From Chloroflexota bacterium (GTDB lineage Bacteria; Chloroflexota; Dehalococcoidia; RBG-13-53-26), in assembly GCA_030616195.1 (NCBI GenBank), contig JAUWXW010000054.1, positions 1 to 8,624 of the forward strand: 8,624 bases of DNA, written 5' to 3'. How positions within the stretch are numbered: the first letter of the stretch is position 1; the number at the start of each line of letters is the position of its first letter. A program made the position numbers and the translations under genes. The notes beneath the pieces were generated by a model that saw only the letters and a list, made by a program, of their open reading frames with translations, ran no database searches and was not told the origin of the DNA. Of this stretch, positions 1-7,206 are shown in pieces.

Positions 1-559
1 GCAGGTCTCTACCGCAACAGCGTTCATTGGCAAGGATGCTGAAGGGTACCTGAGTGCGGTTTAGCAGCCTGAGCGCTCCTTTCACTCCTTCCAGGGTGTT
101 CACCTCCAGATCGCTAAACACGATGTCGAAGTAGGGGGCACAGCCCACAAAGAATATCGTGTCGCATTGCTCAGATAATTCGATGTCCTGAGGTAGCCAG
201 CTCAGACGGTCCTGCTGCAGGTCTTCACGGGCCATCAGGTGCGTCAGCGCCTGGAGCGCTCCGCCGTGGCTGCACCGCAACTGAGCCCCTGCGGCGAGGG
301 CCTCGGCTCGAAGGCCATGGACAAAGTCGGGGAATGCCACGTGGTAGTTGCAGCGCTCTACGCACATGTAGCAGCTGAGGCATTCCCAGATCGTATCATC
401 TTGCGGGCTGCGGCTGTTTTGCGCTAACCCTCTCTGTGCTATCAGACGGGGGTTGAACTCCGGGTCGTGCTGGGCAACCGGACATACCACCGTGCACTTG
501 CCACAGTCGAGGCAGAGGCGTATCTTGCTATCACTTATCTCTCGTTCCGTATCGAACAC
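1..559 (-). CDS. HdrD-like protein (fused HdrC-HdrB), Fe-S heterodisulfide reductase subunit, partial
   Basis: The 3' part lies beyond the left edge; 186 codons are visible. Two [4Fe-4S] motifs are seen near the N-terminus: CLDCGKCTVVCPV (C16, C19, C22, C26) and CLSCYMCVERCNY (C60, C63, C66, C70; no proline after the last Cys). They are followed by the start of a cysteine-rich CCG domain: VGCAPYFD near residues 138-145 and ERCCGRD at 179-185. An HdrC-type dicluster domain followed by an HdrB-type CCG domain is the plan of HdrD and related (Fe-S)-binding proteins, which reduce disulfides such as CoM-S-S-CoB in methanogens; in bacteria the substrate is mostly unknown. The frame is closed by a TGA at 583-581 and has no ATG, so I chose GTG at 559, 12 nt after GGAGAGGA. 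It is the last visible gene of the leftward operon, 76 nt after the mvhD-like gene, and probably takes electrons from the HdrA-like protein. The family is clear; the start is less so. Confidence 0.85.
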   Translation of the reverse strand, partial: MFDTEREISDSKIRLCLDCGKCTVVCPVAQHDPEFNPRLIAQRGLAQNSRSPQDDTIWECLSCYMCVERCNYHVAFPDFVHGLRAEALAAGAQLRCSHGGALQALTHLMAREDLQQDRLSWLPQDIELSEQCDTIFFVGCAPYFDIVFSDLEVNTLEGVKGALRLLNRTQVPFSILANERCCGRDL

Positions 560-611
560 CTTCGATTTGTATCCTCTCCATCAAGAAATGATAGTTCTAT
601 GTCGTTCATTG

Positions 612-629
612 GTGGCTTGGCTGAGCCAC
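612..629 (-). other. Small inverted repeat in the mvhD-hdrD gap
   Basis: In the 76-nt gap between the mvhD-like stop and the hdrD-like start, the transcript would read GTGGCT, six bases, then AGCCAC: a perfect 6-bp stem. No U-tract follows, so it is not an intrinsic terminator. It could influence mRNA processing or translation of the downstream gene, or be chance. This is the longest non-coding gap visible inside the operon. Confidence 0.25.
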
Positions 630-635
630 TCGCTG

Positions 636-1049
636 CTACGCTCCGGCGGGGATGGCGGGCCGCATCTGCTCGATCTCTTTGATAAAGCCTGTCACCCGCC
701 CCACAAAGCCGGAGCCATCGCCGCGAGGCATATGGCAGAGAACCAGTCTCTCCTCTCCTAGCCCTAGCAGCCTCAAGACCTTCCGCGCCTTCTCATACTC
801 CTGCGCCATAAGCCCGGCGTCGATGTCAAACGGGCAGCTGGCTGGTTCACACCCCAGGAGCATCACACCGTCTGCTCCCAGTTCAAAGGCCTTGAGCATC
901 AAGCCCTGGTGCACCCGGGAGAGGCAGCTTACTCTGACCACTCTCACAGAGGCTGGGTAGCTTAATCCTGCCTGGGCCGCCGCTTCGATACAGCTCAGGC
1001 CATCCCAGTTGCAGGCGAAGACGACTAAATGTACTGCTGATTTATTCAT
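636..1049 (-). CDS. MvhD/FlpD-like iron-sulfur subunit (methyl-viologen-reducing hydrogenase delta family)
   Basis: A 137-residue protein of the usual MvhD length. Family hallmarks are visible: FACNW at 11-15, YPASVRVVRVSC at 31-42, LKAFELGADGVMLLGCEPASC at 52-72 (split here only for reference) and a C-terminal RLVLCHMPRG stretch. MvhD is a small [2Fe-2S] protein that passes electrons between an electron-input module (hydrogenase, formate dehydrogenase) and the C-terminal ferredoxin domains of HdrA. Here it sits directly after an HdrA-like gene, with start and stop overlapping as ATGA (1049-1046), and before an HdrD-like gene, which supports the same adaptor role. Oddity: the canonical CNWC motif reads CNWD, with another Cys at residue 20, so cluster ligation may differ. 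The start is fixed by the overlap, though the Shine-Dalgarno is weak. I see no mvhA or mvhG partner. Confidence 0.9.
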   Translation of the reverse strand: MNKSAVHLVVFACNWDGLSCIEAAAQAGLSYPASVRVVRVSCLSRVHQGLMLKAFELGADGVMLLGCEPASCPFDIDAGLMAQEYEKARKVLRLLGLGEERLVLCHMPRGDGSGFVGRVTGFIKEIEQMRPAIPAGA

Positions 1050-4000
1050 CTCGCTTCAACCGCGCAGGCTACCTTCCCCAGCAGGGCTTCCAGCGTGGAG
1101 CCTATCTGTTCGTCGCTCTGGAGAGGCTGAGTTATGGCACCTGTCGGGCAGTGTGCTATGCATGCCCCACAGCCAAGACATAGTGCCTGGTCAACATAGG
1201 CGCAGGCTATACCACTGCTGCGTTCTCTCATCTCTATGAAAGAGCATATGGCAGCGCAATCGCCGCAGCCGCGACACAGTTTGCTATCAATAGTCACCGC
1301 AGTGGCCCGCGGGATCAGCATACCCTGGTACAGATAGGCCAAGGCCCTGGCGGCAGCGGCCGCTCCCCTGAGGACCTGTTCCTCTGGCGACTCTCCTCCA
1401 TCTGGCGATATGATGAATATTCCACCGGTCTCTTTGATGGCGAACTGCCTGAGGACGGCAGAGTGGGCATCCGCCGCAGCTCCAGAGCCACTTTTTGGGA
1501 CAAGGATGCGACCGAGGCGGCTCTCTCTAGAGATAGCGCTAACTTCACGAGGGACTTCCCCAGCCAGCTCTCCAAGATCCAGCATCACCGCACCGGCTCC
1601 GATCCGGCTGGTCTGCGAGCCGTATTTCAGCACGACCTCATAGCTCCCCGGCCAACCTTCCAGCTCCAGTACCTGGGGCCATGGCCTGATAGTTATACCT
1701 TGCTCCTCGAGTTGTTTCAGAAGACCATCCCTTCCTTCCAGATATTCAGCGCCGTGCTGTTCCCTGGCACCATCCAATTCGGGACCGGAAACGACTGCTA
1801 CGGAATAGTCCTGAGCCACCAGGTTTCTTGCTGCCGCAAGGCCGCGAATCCCTGCGCCCAATACGAGCGCGCTTCCGGTCACAGGGCGCCCCTCGCTGGC
1901 TGCTGGCAAAGGTCGCCTGGCCCGGGCGACCCCTGATGAGATTATATCTATCGCCTTGCGTGTGGCACCTGGCGGGTCATCTCCGTGAACCCAGGTGCAT
2001 TGTTCGCGGATATTTGCGAACTCCACATTCTTCCCATAGTATGAGGGCAGGCTATTGCTGAGATGGCTCTGGCACATCACCCGCCTGTCGGTGCAGCTAA
2101 AGCATATCTGCTCCAGCCCGCAGCATCGGCAGGCGGCGAGCACCACCTTGTCGAGCTTCCACTCTGCAGCCTGGGCTGCAATCCTATTTGCTCCTTCTTC
2201 GCTGCATGCCTGCGATATCTCCTGAACGCTGCAGACGCCAGGAAGCTGCAGCACTTCATTAGTCACCTGATTGAAATCTATCACGGAGCTAATGCTGCCG
2301 CCGCAGCGGCATAGGACTACGCCGACGCGGGCTCTCCCAGGACTGACTGGCTCGATCTCATCACGCGTGTAATCCCAATGGATATCTGAACCGCTTGCGG
2401 TATCCGGACCTGTCGGGTGTGCTTCCTCTTTCAGTTTGAGTTCGGCGGCGGCCTCAAGGGCGACGGCCGAGGCCTGGGCAAGCTCTCCTTCCAGGCTGCG
2501 ATCTTCGTCAGCCCCTACCCTGTAGATGCCCGGTCTCGTGATCTGGAGAGGAGTGATTCGGGCAATGCCGTGCTGGCGCGCATAGTCGTCCCCCCCATTA
2601 TTGGCGGAAGCGAAATCGATTACGAGCTCGGCACCTATGTCAAACTGCTCGGCTCTGTCCGTGTGGAGGACTGCGCCCAGTTCGCATACCTGCTCACATT
2701 CCATGCATTCGCTACACAGGGCGCAGTTGAGGCAGCGCCCCGCCTCACGCTCCCCGACTTCCATAGGTAACCCCAAGGCAATCTCCTCAAATCTGCCCAT
2801 CCTTTTGTAGGGGGGGGTAGCAGGCATGCGGGCTCGTTTGTAATGGGAAGCATCCCTTTCGCTGACATCGATCTCGACAGGTTGAGGTTTCTCCGGACTA
2901 CGACCCTTCCTCAAATCGCGTCCTCTCAAGTACCGGTCTATCGACACCGCTGCTTGCAGCCCAGTGGCCACAGCTTCCACGACGTTGTTGGGTCCCGTGA
3001 CGCAATCGCCGCCGGCAAAGATGCCGGGGATTCTGGTCTCAAGGGTTAGCGGATCCACCTTTATAGTGGCATCATCGCTATCGATCTCAAGCCATCTTAT
3101 GTTCAGCAGGGAAGTGTTGGGCCGCTGTCCTATGGCTATCACCACATGGTCAGCATCGATCACAAACTCCGACCCTGGTATGGGCTCGGGCCTGCGGCGG
3201 CCATCGGCTTCCATCTCGCCCATTTTCATCCGCTGGCAGCGTATTCCAGTTACCTTGGTCCCATCGCCGAGTATCTCCACGGGCGATGTCAGGTACTCTA
3301 TAGATATGCCTTCGTTGATGGCCTCCTCCACTTCGTCCCGCACCGCAGTCATCTCCTCCGCTGTGCGGCGATAGAGTATTCGCACCACTCCCTTGCTTCG
3401 TCTCTTCGCTGTTCTGGCCGAATCCACGGCGCTATTGCCGCCGCCAATGACTACTACATTGGAGCCCACGGAGGCGCCCACTTTCAGATTCAATGCAAAA
3501 AGCAGAGAGATGGCATCTACTACGCCCTCAAGGTCTTCACCGGGGATGTTCAAACTTATGTTTTGGTGAGCACCTATTGCGAGGAAAAAGGCTCGATATC
3601 CACGCTCTCTCAGATCGGAGATCGTCACGTCACGACCTACCGTCACCCCCGTCTTTATGTCCACACCCAGGGCCTTAATTGCCTCCACTTCCTTATCACG
3701 TACCTCGTGGGGGAGACGGAATCTGGGAATACCTGTGGCCACCATGCCACCAACCACTGCGTGGGATTCAAATATGGTGGGGCTATAGCCCCGGCGCGCC
3801 AGCTCCCAGGCGGCGGTGAGTCCAGCGGGGCCGCTGCCAACGATGGCTATTTTCTCCCTTCTGGACCTGGCGGGGGCCTTGGGTCTGTAGTTGATGCCGC
3901 TGGGGGCATTGTCGGCAGCATAGCGATGGAGGGCCGGGATGAATACCGGGCTGTCAACTTCACCCCGCTTGCAATTGTCCCCGCAGGGATGTGTGCATAC

Positions 4001-4591
4001 GCGGCCGAGCACTCCAGCCAGAGGCGCTGCCTCGTTTATCAGGTTGAGGGCCTCGTCCACCTTACCCCCCGACAGCAGGGAGATAAACCCTTGGACATTG
4101 ATACCGAGTGGGCACGCCGCTCGGCAGGGGGCAACCCCACTCTTCTCTATGCAATAGGCTGAGGGTATCGTCTTGGTATCCAGAGCGGGTGCGTGGATGG
4201 CACTGTGGGTCGCCCTCCGTCCGTCCAGCAGGAAGGGCACCTGTACTGAGCATGCCTCCTCGCAGCGACCGCAGCCGGTGCACAGATCCTCTCGCACATA
4301 GCGAGGATGTCTGGTTGCCCTTATGGTGAACCTTCCCTGCTTACCCCCTATGTTCGCAACCTTGGAGTTGGTGTGAAGGGTGACCAGTGGGTGGCTTGCT
4401 GCCCGCAGCAGCAGGGGCCAGATGCTGAGCATCTTCTCAGAGGAAGTGGGTAAGGCGCTGTCAACAGTATTGTTTAAGCCCAGTGAAGGAGAGGATGTGA
4501 TTATGTTGACCTCCACGCCCAGATCCGCCAGGGTGAGGGCAGCCTGCGCCGCGCCCACGCTGTCACCAATGACAGCTACGCCCTTAGCCAT
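1046..4591 (-). CDS. HdrA/NfnB-type fused FAD and iron-sulfur oxidoreductase (1181 aa)
   Basis: A very large mosaic redox protein. In order: residues 5-95 match the first half of the HdrA FAD domain; a ferredoxin motif CTGCGRCEEAC at 104-114; a GltD/NfnB-type module with N-terminal Cys (147, 156, 160, 199, 203, 207), FAD motif GSGPAG at 252-257, NAD(P)H motif GGGNSA from 383 and GGDC at 527-530; a Cys cluster CLNCALCSECMECEQVC at 620-636; an HdrA-like FAD tail near 687-715; the HdrA N-terminal domain (VGVVLCRCGG at 756, FANIREQC at 858); a second Rossmann motif GAGIRG at 912-917; and two C-terminal ferredoxin motifs (C1106-C1116, C1138-C1148). Likely role: cytoplasmic electron hub linking NAD(P)H, ferredoxin, MvhD and HdrD, possibly by flavin-based bifurcation (inference). 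Start: ATG at 4591 has GAGGG five bases upstream and overlaps the korC stop by 8 nt; ATG 4633 is a weaker alternative adding 14 residues. The first Rossmann motif is degenerate (GDSVGA), so the central FAD is the surest. Confidence 0.9.
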   Translation of the reverse strand: MAKGVAVIGDSVGAAQAALTLADLGVEVNIITSSPSLGLNNTVDSALPTSSEKMLSIWPLLLRAASHPLVTLHTNSKVANIGGKQGRFTIRATRHPRYVREDLCTGCGRCEEACSVQVPFLLDGRRATHSAIHAPALDTKTIPSAYCIEKSGVAPCRAACPLGINVQGFISLLSGGKVDEALNLINEAAPLAGVLGRVCTHPCGDNCKRGEVDSPVFIPALHRYAADNAPSGINYRPKAPARSRREKIAIVGSGPAGLTAAWELARRGYSPTIFESHAVVGGMVATGIPRFRLPHEVRDKEVEAIKALGVDIKTGVTVGRDVTISDLRERGYRAFFLAIGAHQNISLNIPGEDLEGVVDAISLLFALNLKVGASVGSNVVVIGGGNSAVDSARTAKRRSKGVVRILYRRTAEEMTAVRDEVEEAINEGISIEYLTSPVEILGDGTKVTGIRCQRMKMGEMEADGRRRPEPIPGSEFVIDADHVVIAIGQRPNTSLLNIRWLEIDSDDATIKVDPLTLETRIPGIFAGGDCVTGPNNVVEAVATGLQAAVSIDRYLRGRDLRKGRSPEKPQPVEIDVSERDASHYKRARMPATPPYKRMGRFEEIALGLPMEVGEREAGRCLNCALCSECMECEQVCELGAVLHTDRAEQFDIGAELVIDFASANNGGDDYARQHGIARITPLQITRPGIYRVGADEDRSLEGELAQASAVALEAAAELKLKEEAHPTGPDTASGSDIHWDYTRDEIEPVSPGRARVGVVLCRCGGSISSVIDFNQVTNEVLQLPGVCSVQEISQACSEEGANRIAAQAAEWKLDKVVLAACRCCGLEQICFSCTDRRVMCQSHLSNSLPSYYGKNVEFANIREQCTWVHGDDPPGATRKAIDIISSGVARARRPLPAASEGRPVTGSALVLGAGIRGLAAARNLVAQDYSVAVVSGPELDGAREQHGAEYLEGRDGLLKQLEEQGITIRPWPQVLELEGWPGSYEVVLKYGSQTSRIGAGAVMLDLGELAGEVPREVSAISRESRLGRILVPKSGSGAAADAHSAVLRQFAIKETGGIFIISPDGGESPEEQVLRGAAAAARALAYLYQGMLIPRATAVTIDSKLCRGCGDCAAICSFIEMRERSSGIACAYVDQALCLGCGACIAHCPTGAITQPLQSDEQIGSTLEALLGKVACAVEAR

Positions 4592-5147
4592 TCGTGCCCT
4601 CACTTTGCTTGCCGTGCTCCAAACCGTAGTCATATCCCAACTCGAAAGCCTTGCTATTGAATTCCTCGGTCCCCTTGGGCACAGAGGTCAGGACGGAATT
4701 CTTGAGGGCCTCGGGGGAGACTAGGTCGCTCACGGCTGCCAGAAAACCCAGTGTGATGATATTCGCCACCACCACCCGGCCCATGTCCCGCGCCATGCGG
4801 GTAGCTGGTATGGAGAGTGGTGCCGGGTTTTGCGACGGATCGGGTTTCACCAAATCTGGGTCAATAATCATCTGGGTTTCTGCAGGGAGATCGTGCCCAT
4901 ACTTGGTGTAGGCCTCTTGCGACAGGATTATGAGTATTTCCGGGTTCTGCACGTAGGGGTAGCCTATAGGCTCATCGGAGATCACTACCTCGGCGGCGCA
5001 GGCACCACCGCGGGCCTCCGGCCCGTAGCTCTGGGTAAGGGTGGAGAAACCGTTATCATATATGGAAGCAGCCTGACCCACAATCTGCCCTGATAACACA
5101 ACACCCTGTCCGCCAAATCCCGCTATTCTTATTTCGCGTCTGCCCAG
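4584..5147 (-). CDS. korC: 2-oxoacid:ferredoxin oxidoreductase, gamma subunit (KorC)
   Basis: The gamma subunit of a 2-oxoglutarate (or related 2-oxoacid):ferredoxin oxidoreductase, which helps form the CoA-binding part of the enzyme. Visible family features are GFGGQGVVLSG at 10-20, then YGPEARGGACAAEVVIS and YPYVQNPEILIILS further on, and a C-terminal helix-rich part ending GKQSEGTNG. The length of 187 residues is normal for the family. Start choice: the first ordinary start codon in frame is GTG at 5099, but that cuts off the conserved GFGGQG motif. The frame extends upstream to a TAG and contains no ATG, GTG or TTG there. CTG at 5147 lies eight bases after a strong GGAGG and gives the family-typical opening (M)GRREIRIAGFGGQG, so I prefer it. 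It follows korB after 53 nt and overlaps the hdrA-like start by 8 nt. The 2-oxoacid used cannot be fixed from sequence alone. Confidence 0.92.
   Translation of the reverse strand: MGRREIRIAGFGGQGVVLSGQIVGQAASIYDNGFSTLTQSYGPEARGGACAAEVVISDEPIGYPYVQNPEILIILSQEAYTKYGHDLPAETQMIIDPDLVKPDPSQNPAPLSIPATRMARDMGRVVVANIITLGFLAAVSDLVSPEALKNSVLTSVPKGTEEFNSKAFELGYDYGLEHGKQSEGTNG
4597..4601 (-). promoter_or_regulatory. Ribosome binding site deciding the hdrA-like start
   Basis: The minus strand reads GAGGG, then five bases, then ATG at 4591. No comparable site precedes the upstream in-frame ATG at 4633. The site lies inside the end of korC, which fits translational coupling. Confidence 0.6.
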
Positions 5148-5160
5148 TTTCTTTTCCTCC
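5145..5160 (-). promoter_or_regulatory. Strong Shine-Dalgarno plus probable CTG start of korC
   Basis: The minus strand reads GGAGG at 5160-5156, eight bases, then CTG at 5147-5145. The korC frame has no ATG, GTG or TTG between the upstream TAG and the GFGGQG motif, so this site decides the start. The rest of the 53-nt korB-korC gap shows nothing else. Confidence 0.55.
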
Positions 5161-5200
5161 AGACTGTTCCTCTTGCAAAGCTACAATACCCTCTGGTTAG

Positions 5201-6046
5201 CTAAGGTTGTTTCCCTTGTGCCCTGTCAAGCATCTGCTTGTGCTGCTCCCAGAAAGTCGGACGTTCTAGGTCGACAAACCTGCCCACAACGATGTGGCCA
5301 TTCGAAGTTATGGCTACATCCTTGGGATCGGCTCCATTCTTAACTACGCTTCTTTGTTGGTACGCGTGCATCGTGTCCAGCCCCTTTGACTGCTTGTTCA
5401 TGCGTCCGTATAACTCTGGGCAAGGGCTCAGTACTTCTATGAAGCTGAATCCGGGTTTGGTCAGTGCCTCGGCGATAGATCTCTCCAGTTGACGCGCGTG
5501 CAGCACCGTCCAGCGGGCGACGTATGTGGCGCCGCTGGCAGCCACCAGGTAGGGCACATTAAAAGGGTATTCGAAGTTACCATAGGGCGACGTGGTGCTA
5601 CGGGCCCCGAGTGGGGTGGTCGGACCCAGCTGTCCGCCGGTCATCCCATAATTGAAATTGTTTATACAGATGACGGTCATATCGATATTGCGACGGGCGG
5701 AGTGGATGAGGTGGTTGCCTCCTATGGCTATCAGGTCACCATCTCCCGAGAAGACCACCACGTTCAACTCGGGGTTCCCTATTCTCAAGCCGGTGGCGAA
5801 GGGAAGGGCCCGACCATGTGTGGTGTGAAAGGAGTCTAGTTTAACATAACCGGCTACCCTGCCACTGCAGCCTATTCCCGAAACCAGCGCCATTTTGTCC
5901 GGATCCACACCGGCACGCCAAATAGCCCTGATAAAGCATCCCACTGCCGCCCCTATGCCGCACCCGGCACACCAGATGTGCGGCATCCTGTCCGACCTTA
6001 GCATGGATTCTATGGTGTTTTCCTCTACTGTTACCGTCCTTGTCAT
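5201..6046 (-). CDS. korB: 2-oxoacid:ferredoxin oxidoreductase, beta subunit (KorB)
   Basis: The thiamine-pyrophosphate-binding beta subunit, 281 residues, normal for KorB. WCAGCGIG at 25-32, with C26 and C29, followed by the single C60 in GIGCSGR, matches the Cys set of beta subunits that ligates a [4Fe-4S] cluster. HTTHGRALPFATG (74-86) is the conserved substrate/TPP-pocket segment. GDGD at 101-104 and NNFNYGMTGGQ at 129-139 form the TPP-Mg motif. With KorA it decarboxylates a 2-oxoacid (probably 2-oxoglutarate, possibly a branched-chain one), forming acyl-CoA and passing electrons to ferredoxin. Start: ATG at 6046 overlaps the korA stop as ATGA and has AAGGAA eight bases upstream; 33 more in-frame codons upstream do not resemble the family and lie over korA. 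Confidence 0.95.
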   Translation of the reverse strand: MTRTVTVEENTIESMLRSDRMPHIWCAGCGIGAAVGCFIRAIWRAGVDPDKMALVSGIGCSGRVAGYVKLDSFHTTHGRALPFATGLRIGNPELNVVVFSGDGDLIAIGGNHLIHSARRNIDMTVICINNFNYGMTGGQLGPTTPLGARSTTSPYGNFEYPFNVPYLVAASGATYVARWTVLHARQLERSIAEALTKPGFSFIEVLSPCPELYGRMNKQSKGLDTMHAYQQRSVVKNGADPKDVAITSNGHIVVGRFVDLERPTFWEQHKQMLDRAQGKQP

Positions 6047-7194
6047 TGCACTGCTTCCTTTATGGCTTTCAGGATGGTCTGGGGAGAGTGCACTCCGCCT
6101 CCCATGTGCGGCACGAGCAACGTGCTGGCCTTGCCCGCAGCACACCGCTCCACCTCCAGGACAATCTGGCCGCAGTTTATCTCAGGGACTACGAAGGCCT
6201 TAACCCGTTGCGCAAGCTCCCTGATGCGGTCCTCAGCAAACGGCCACACTGTTATCAGCCGCAGCAGTCCTGCCCGAATACCCTCATCCCGTGCCTGCTG
6301 CACCGCGAGACCGGCAATGCGGGCGGTGATTCCATAGGCGCAGACTATAACCTCTGCGTCCTCCACCGCGACCTCTTCATATTTTAGTATGTCATCCCTG
6401 TTGAGCCTGATCTTGTCCACCAGCCGGCGCACTAGCTGGTCCTGGGCCTCGGCGGTCATTACCGGGTATCCTCTCTCGTCGTGGGTGAGGCCGGTGACGT
6501 GGAAGCGGTAGCCCTCGCCGGCCATGGCCATCGGGGGCACCAAATCCCCATCTGATTTGTAGGGCAGGTATTGCTCCGGCGCCACATCGGGCCGTCGCCG
6601 ACTTAGGAGTTCCTCGGGTGCTATACGCGGTATCACTACCTTCTCGCTCATATGCCCCACGGCTTCGTCGGACATCAGGAGCACAGGAACCCGGTATCTC
6701 TCCGACAGGTTAAACGCCGTGATGGTAAGGTCGAATATCTCCTGGGGAGAGCTGGGTACGAGCGCAATGATCTCGTAGCTGCCATGGGAGCCCCACCGCG
6801 CCTGCATCATGTCTCCCTGTGCCACCAGGGTAGGCAACCCGGTGGATGGTCCGGCACGCTGTATGTTAACCAGAACGCAGGGCGTTTCCAGCATCACTCC
6901 CAAGCCCAGGTTCTCCATCATCAGGCTGAATCCAGGGCCGGAGGTGGCCGTCATTGTCTTCATCCCCGCCCACGATGCACCCAATATAGCATTCATAGAG
7001 GCGATCTCATCCTCCATCTGGACATATACACCTCCCACGTGGGGAAGCCGCTCACTCATCCTCTCGGCTACCTCGGTGGCTGGCGTGATGGGATAGCCGG
7101 CAAAGAAACGGCAACCTGCACTGATGGCTCCCTCGGCACAGGCCACGTCGCCGTTCATGAAAAAGGTTCCGCAGAGCGCTCCGTCTTCAGACAT
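6043..7194 (-). CDS. korA: 2-oxoacid:ferredoxin oxidoreductase, alpha subunit (KorA)
   Basis: The alpha subunit, 383 residues. Family motifs: NGDVACAEGAISAGCRFFAG (14-33), GYPITPATEVAE (33-44), the MEDEIASMNAILGASWAG segment (60-77) with the catalytic-type Glu region, and ATSGPGFSLMMENLG (83-97). A C-terminal transketolase-like domain ends with VPHMGGGVHSP. It pairs with KorB to make the active site of a 2-oxoacid:ferredoxin oxidoreductase. This KorA/VorB type is used for 2-oxoglutarate or 2-oxoisovalerate; the subunits do not settle which. In a reductive pathway the enzyme could also run as a 2-oxoacid synthase. The gene starts 12 nt after korD and shares ATGA with korB. The ribosome site is weak, so translation may be coupled to korD. 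Confidence 0.95.
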   Translation of the reverse strand: MSEDGALCGTFFMNGDVACAEGAISAGCRFFAGYPITPATEVAERMSERLPHVGGVYVQMEDEIASMNAILGASWAGMKTMTATSGPGFSLMMENLGLGVMLETPCVLVNIQRAGPSTGLPTLVAQGDMMQARWGSHGSYEIIALVPSSPQEIFDLTITAFNLSERYRVPVLLMSDEAVGHMSEKVVIPRIAPEELLSRRRPDVAPEQYLPYKSDGDLVPPMAMAGEGYRFHVTGLTHDERGYPVMTAEAQDQLVRRLVDKIRLNRDDILKYEEVAVEDAEVIVCAYGITARIAGLAVQQARDEGIRAGLLRLITVWPFAEDRIRELAQRVKAFVVPEINCGQIVLEVERCAAGKASTLLVPHMGGGVHSPQTILKAIKEAVQ

Positions 7195-7206
7195 ACAAAA
7201 GTCCCG

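Noticed and set aside
612..629. Intrinsic terminator between the mvhD-like and hdrD-like genes
   Set aside because: Stem of only 6 bp and no T-tract after it on the minus strand.
3146..4162. Open frame of 338 codons on the plus strand
   Set aside because: It lies wholly antisense to the HdrA/NfnB-type gene, has no recognisable family motif and is explained by the codon bias of the real gene.
4592..4633. Upstream start of the HdrA/NfnB-type protein at ATG 4633
   Set aside because: No good ribosome site, longer overlap with korC and 14 residues unlike the Rossmann-type opening; ATG 4591 has GAGGG at good distance.
6047..6145. Longer korB start at 6145
   Set aside because: The extra residues lie over korA and do not resemble KorB; ATG 6046 gives the ATGA overlap and the normal length.
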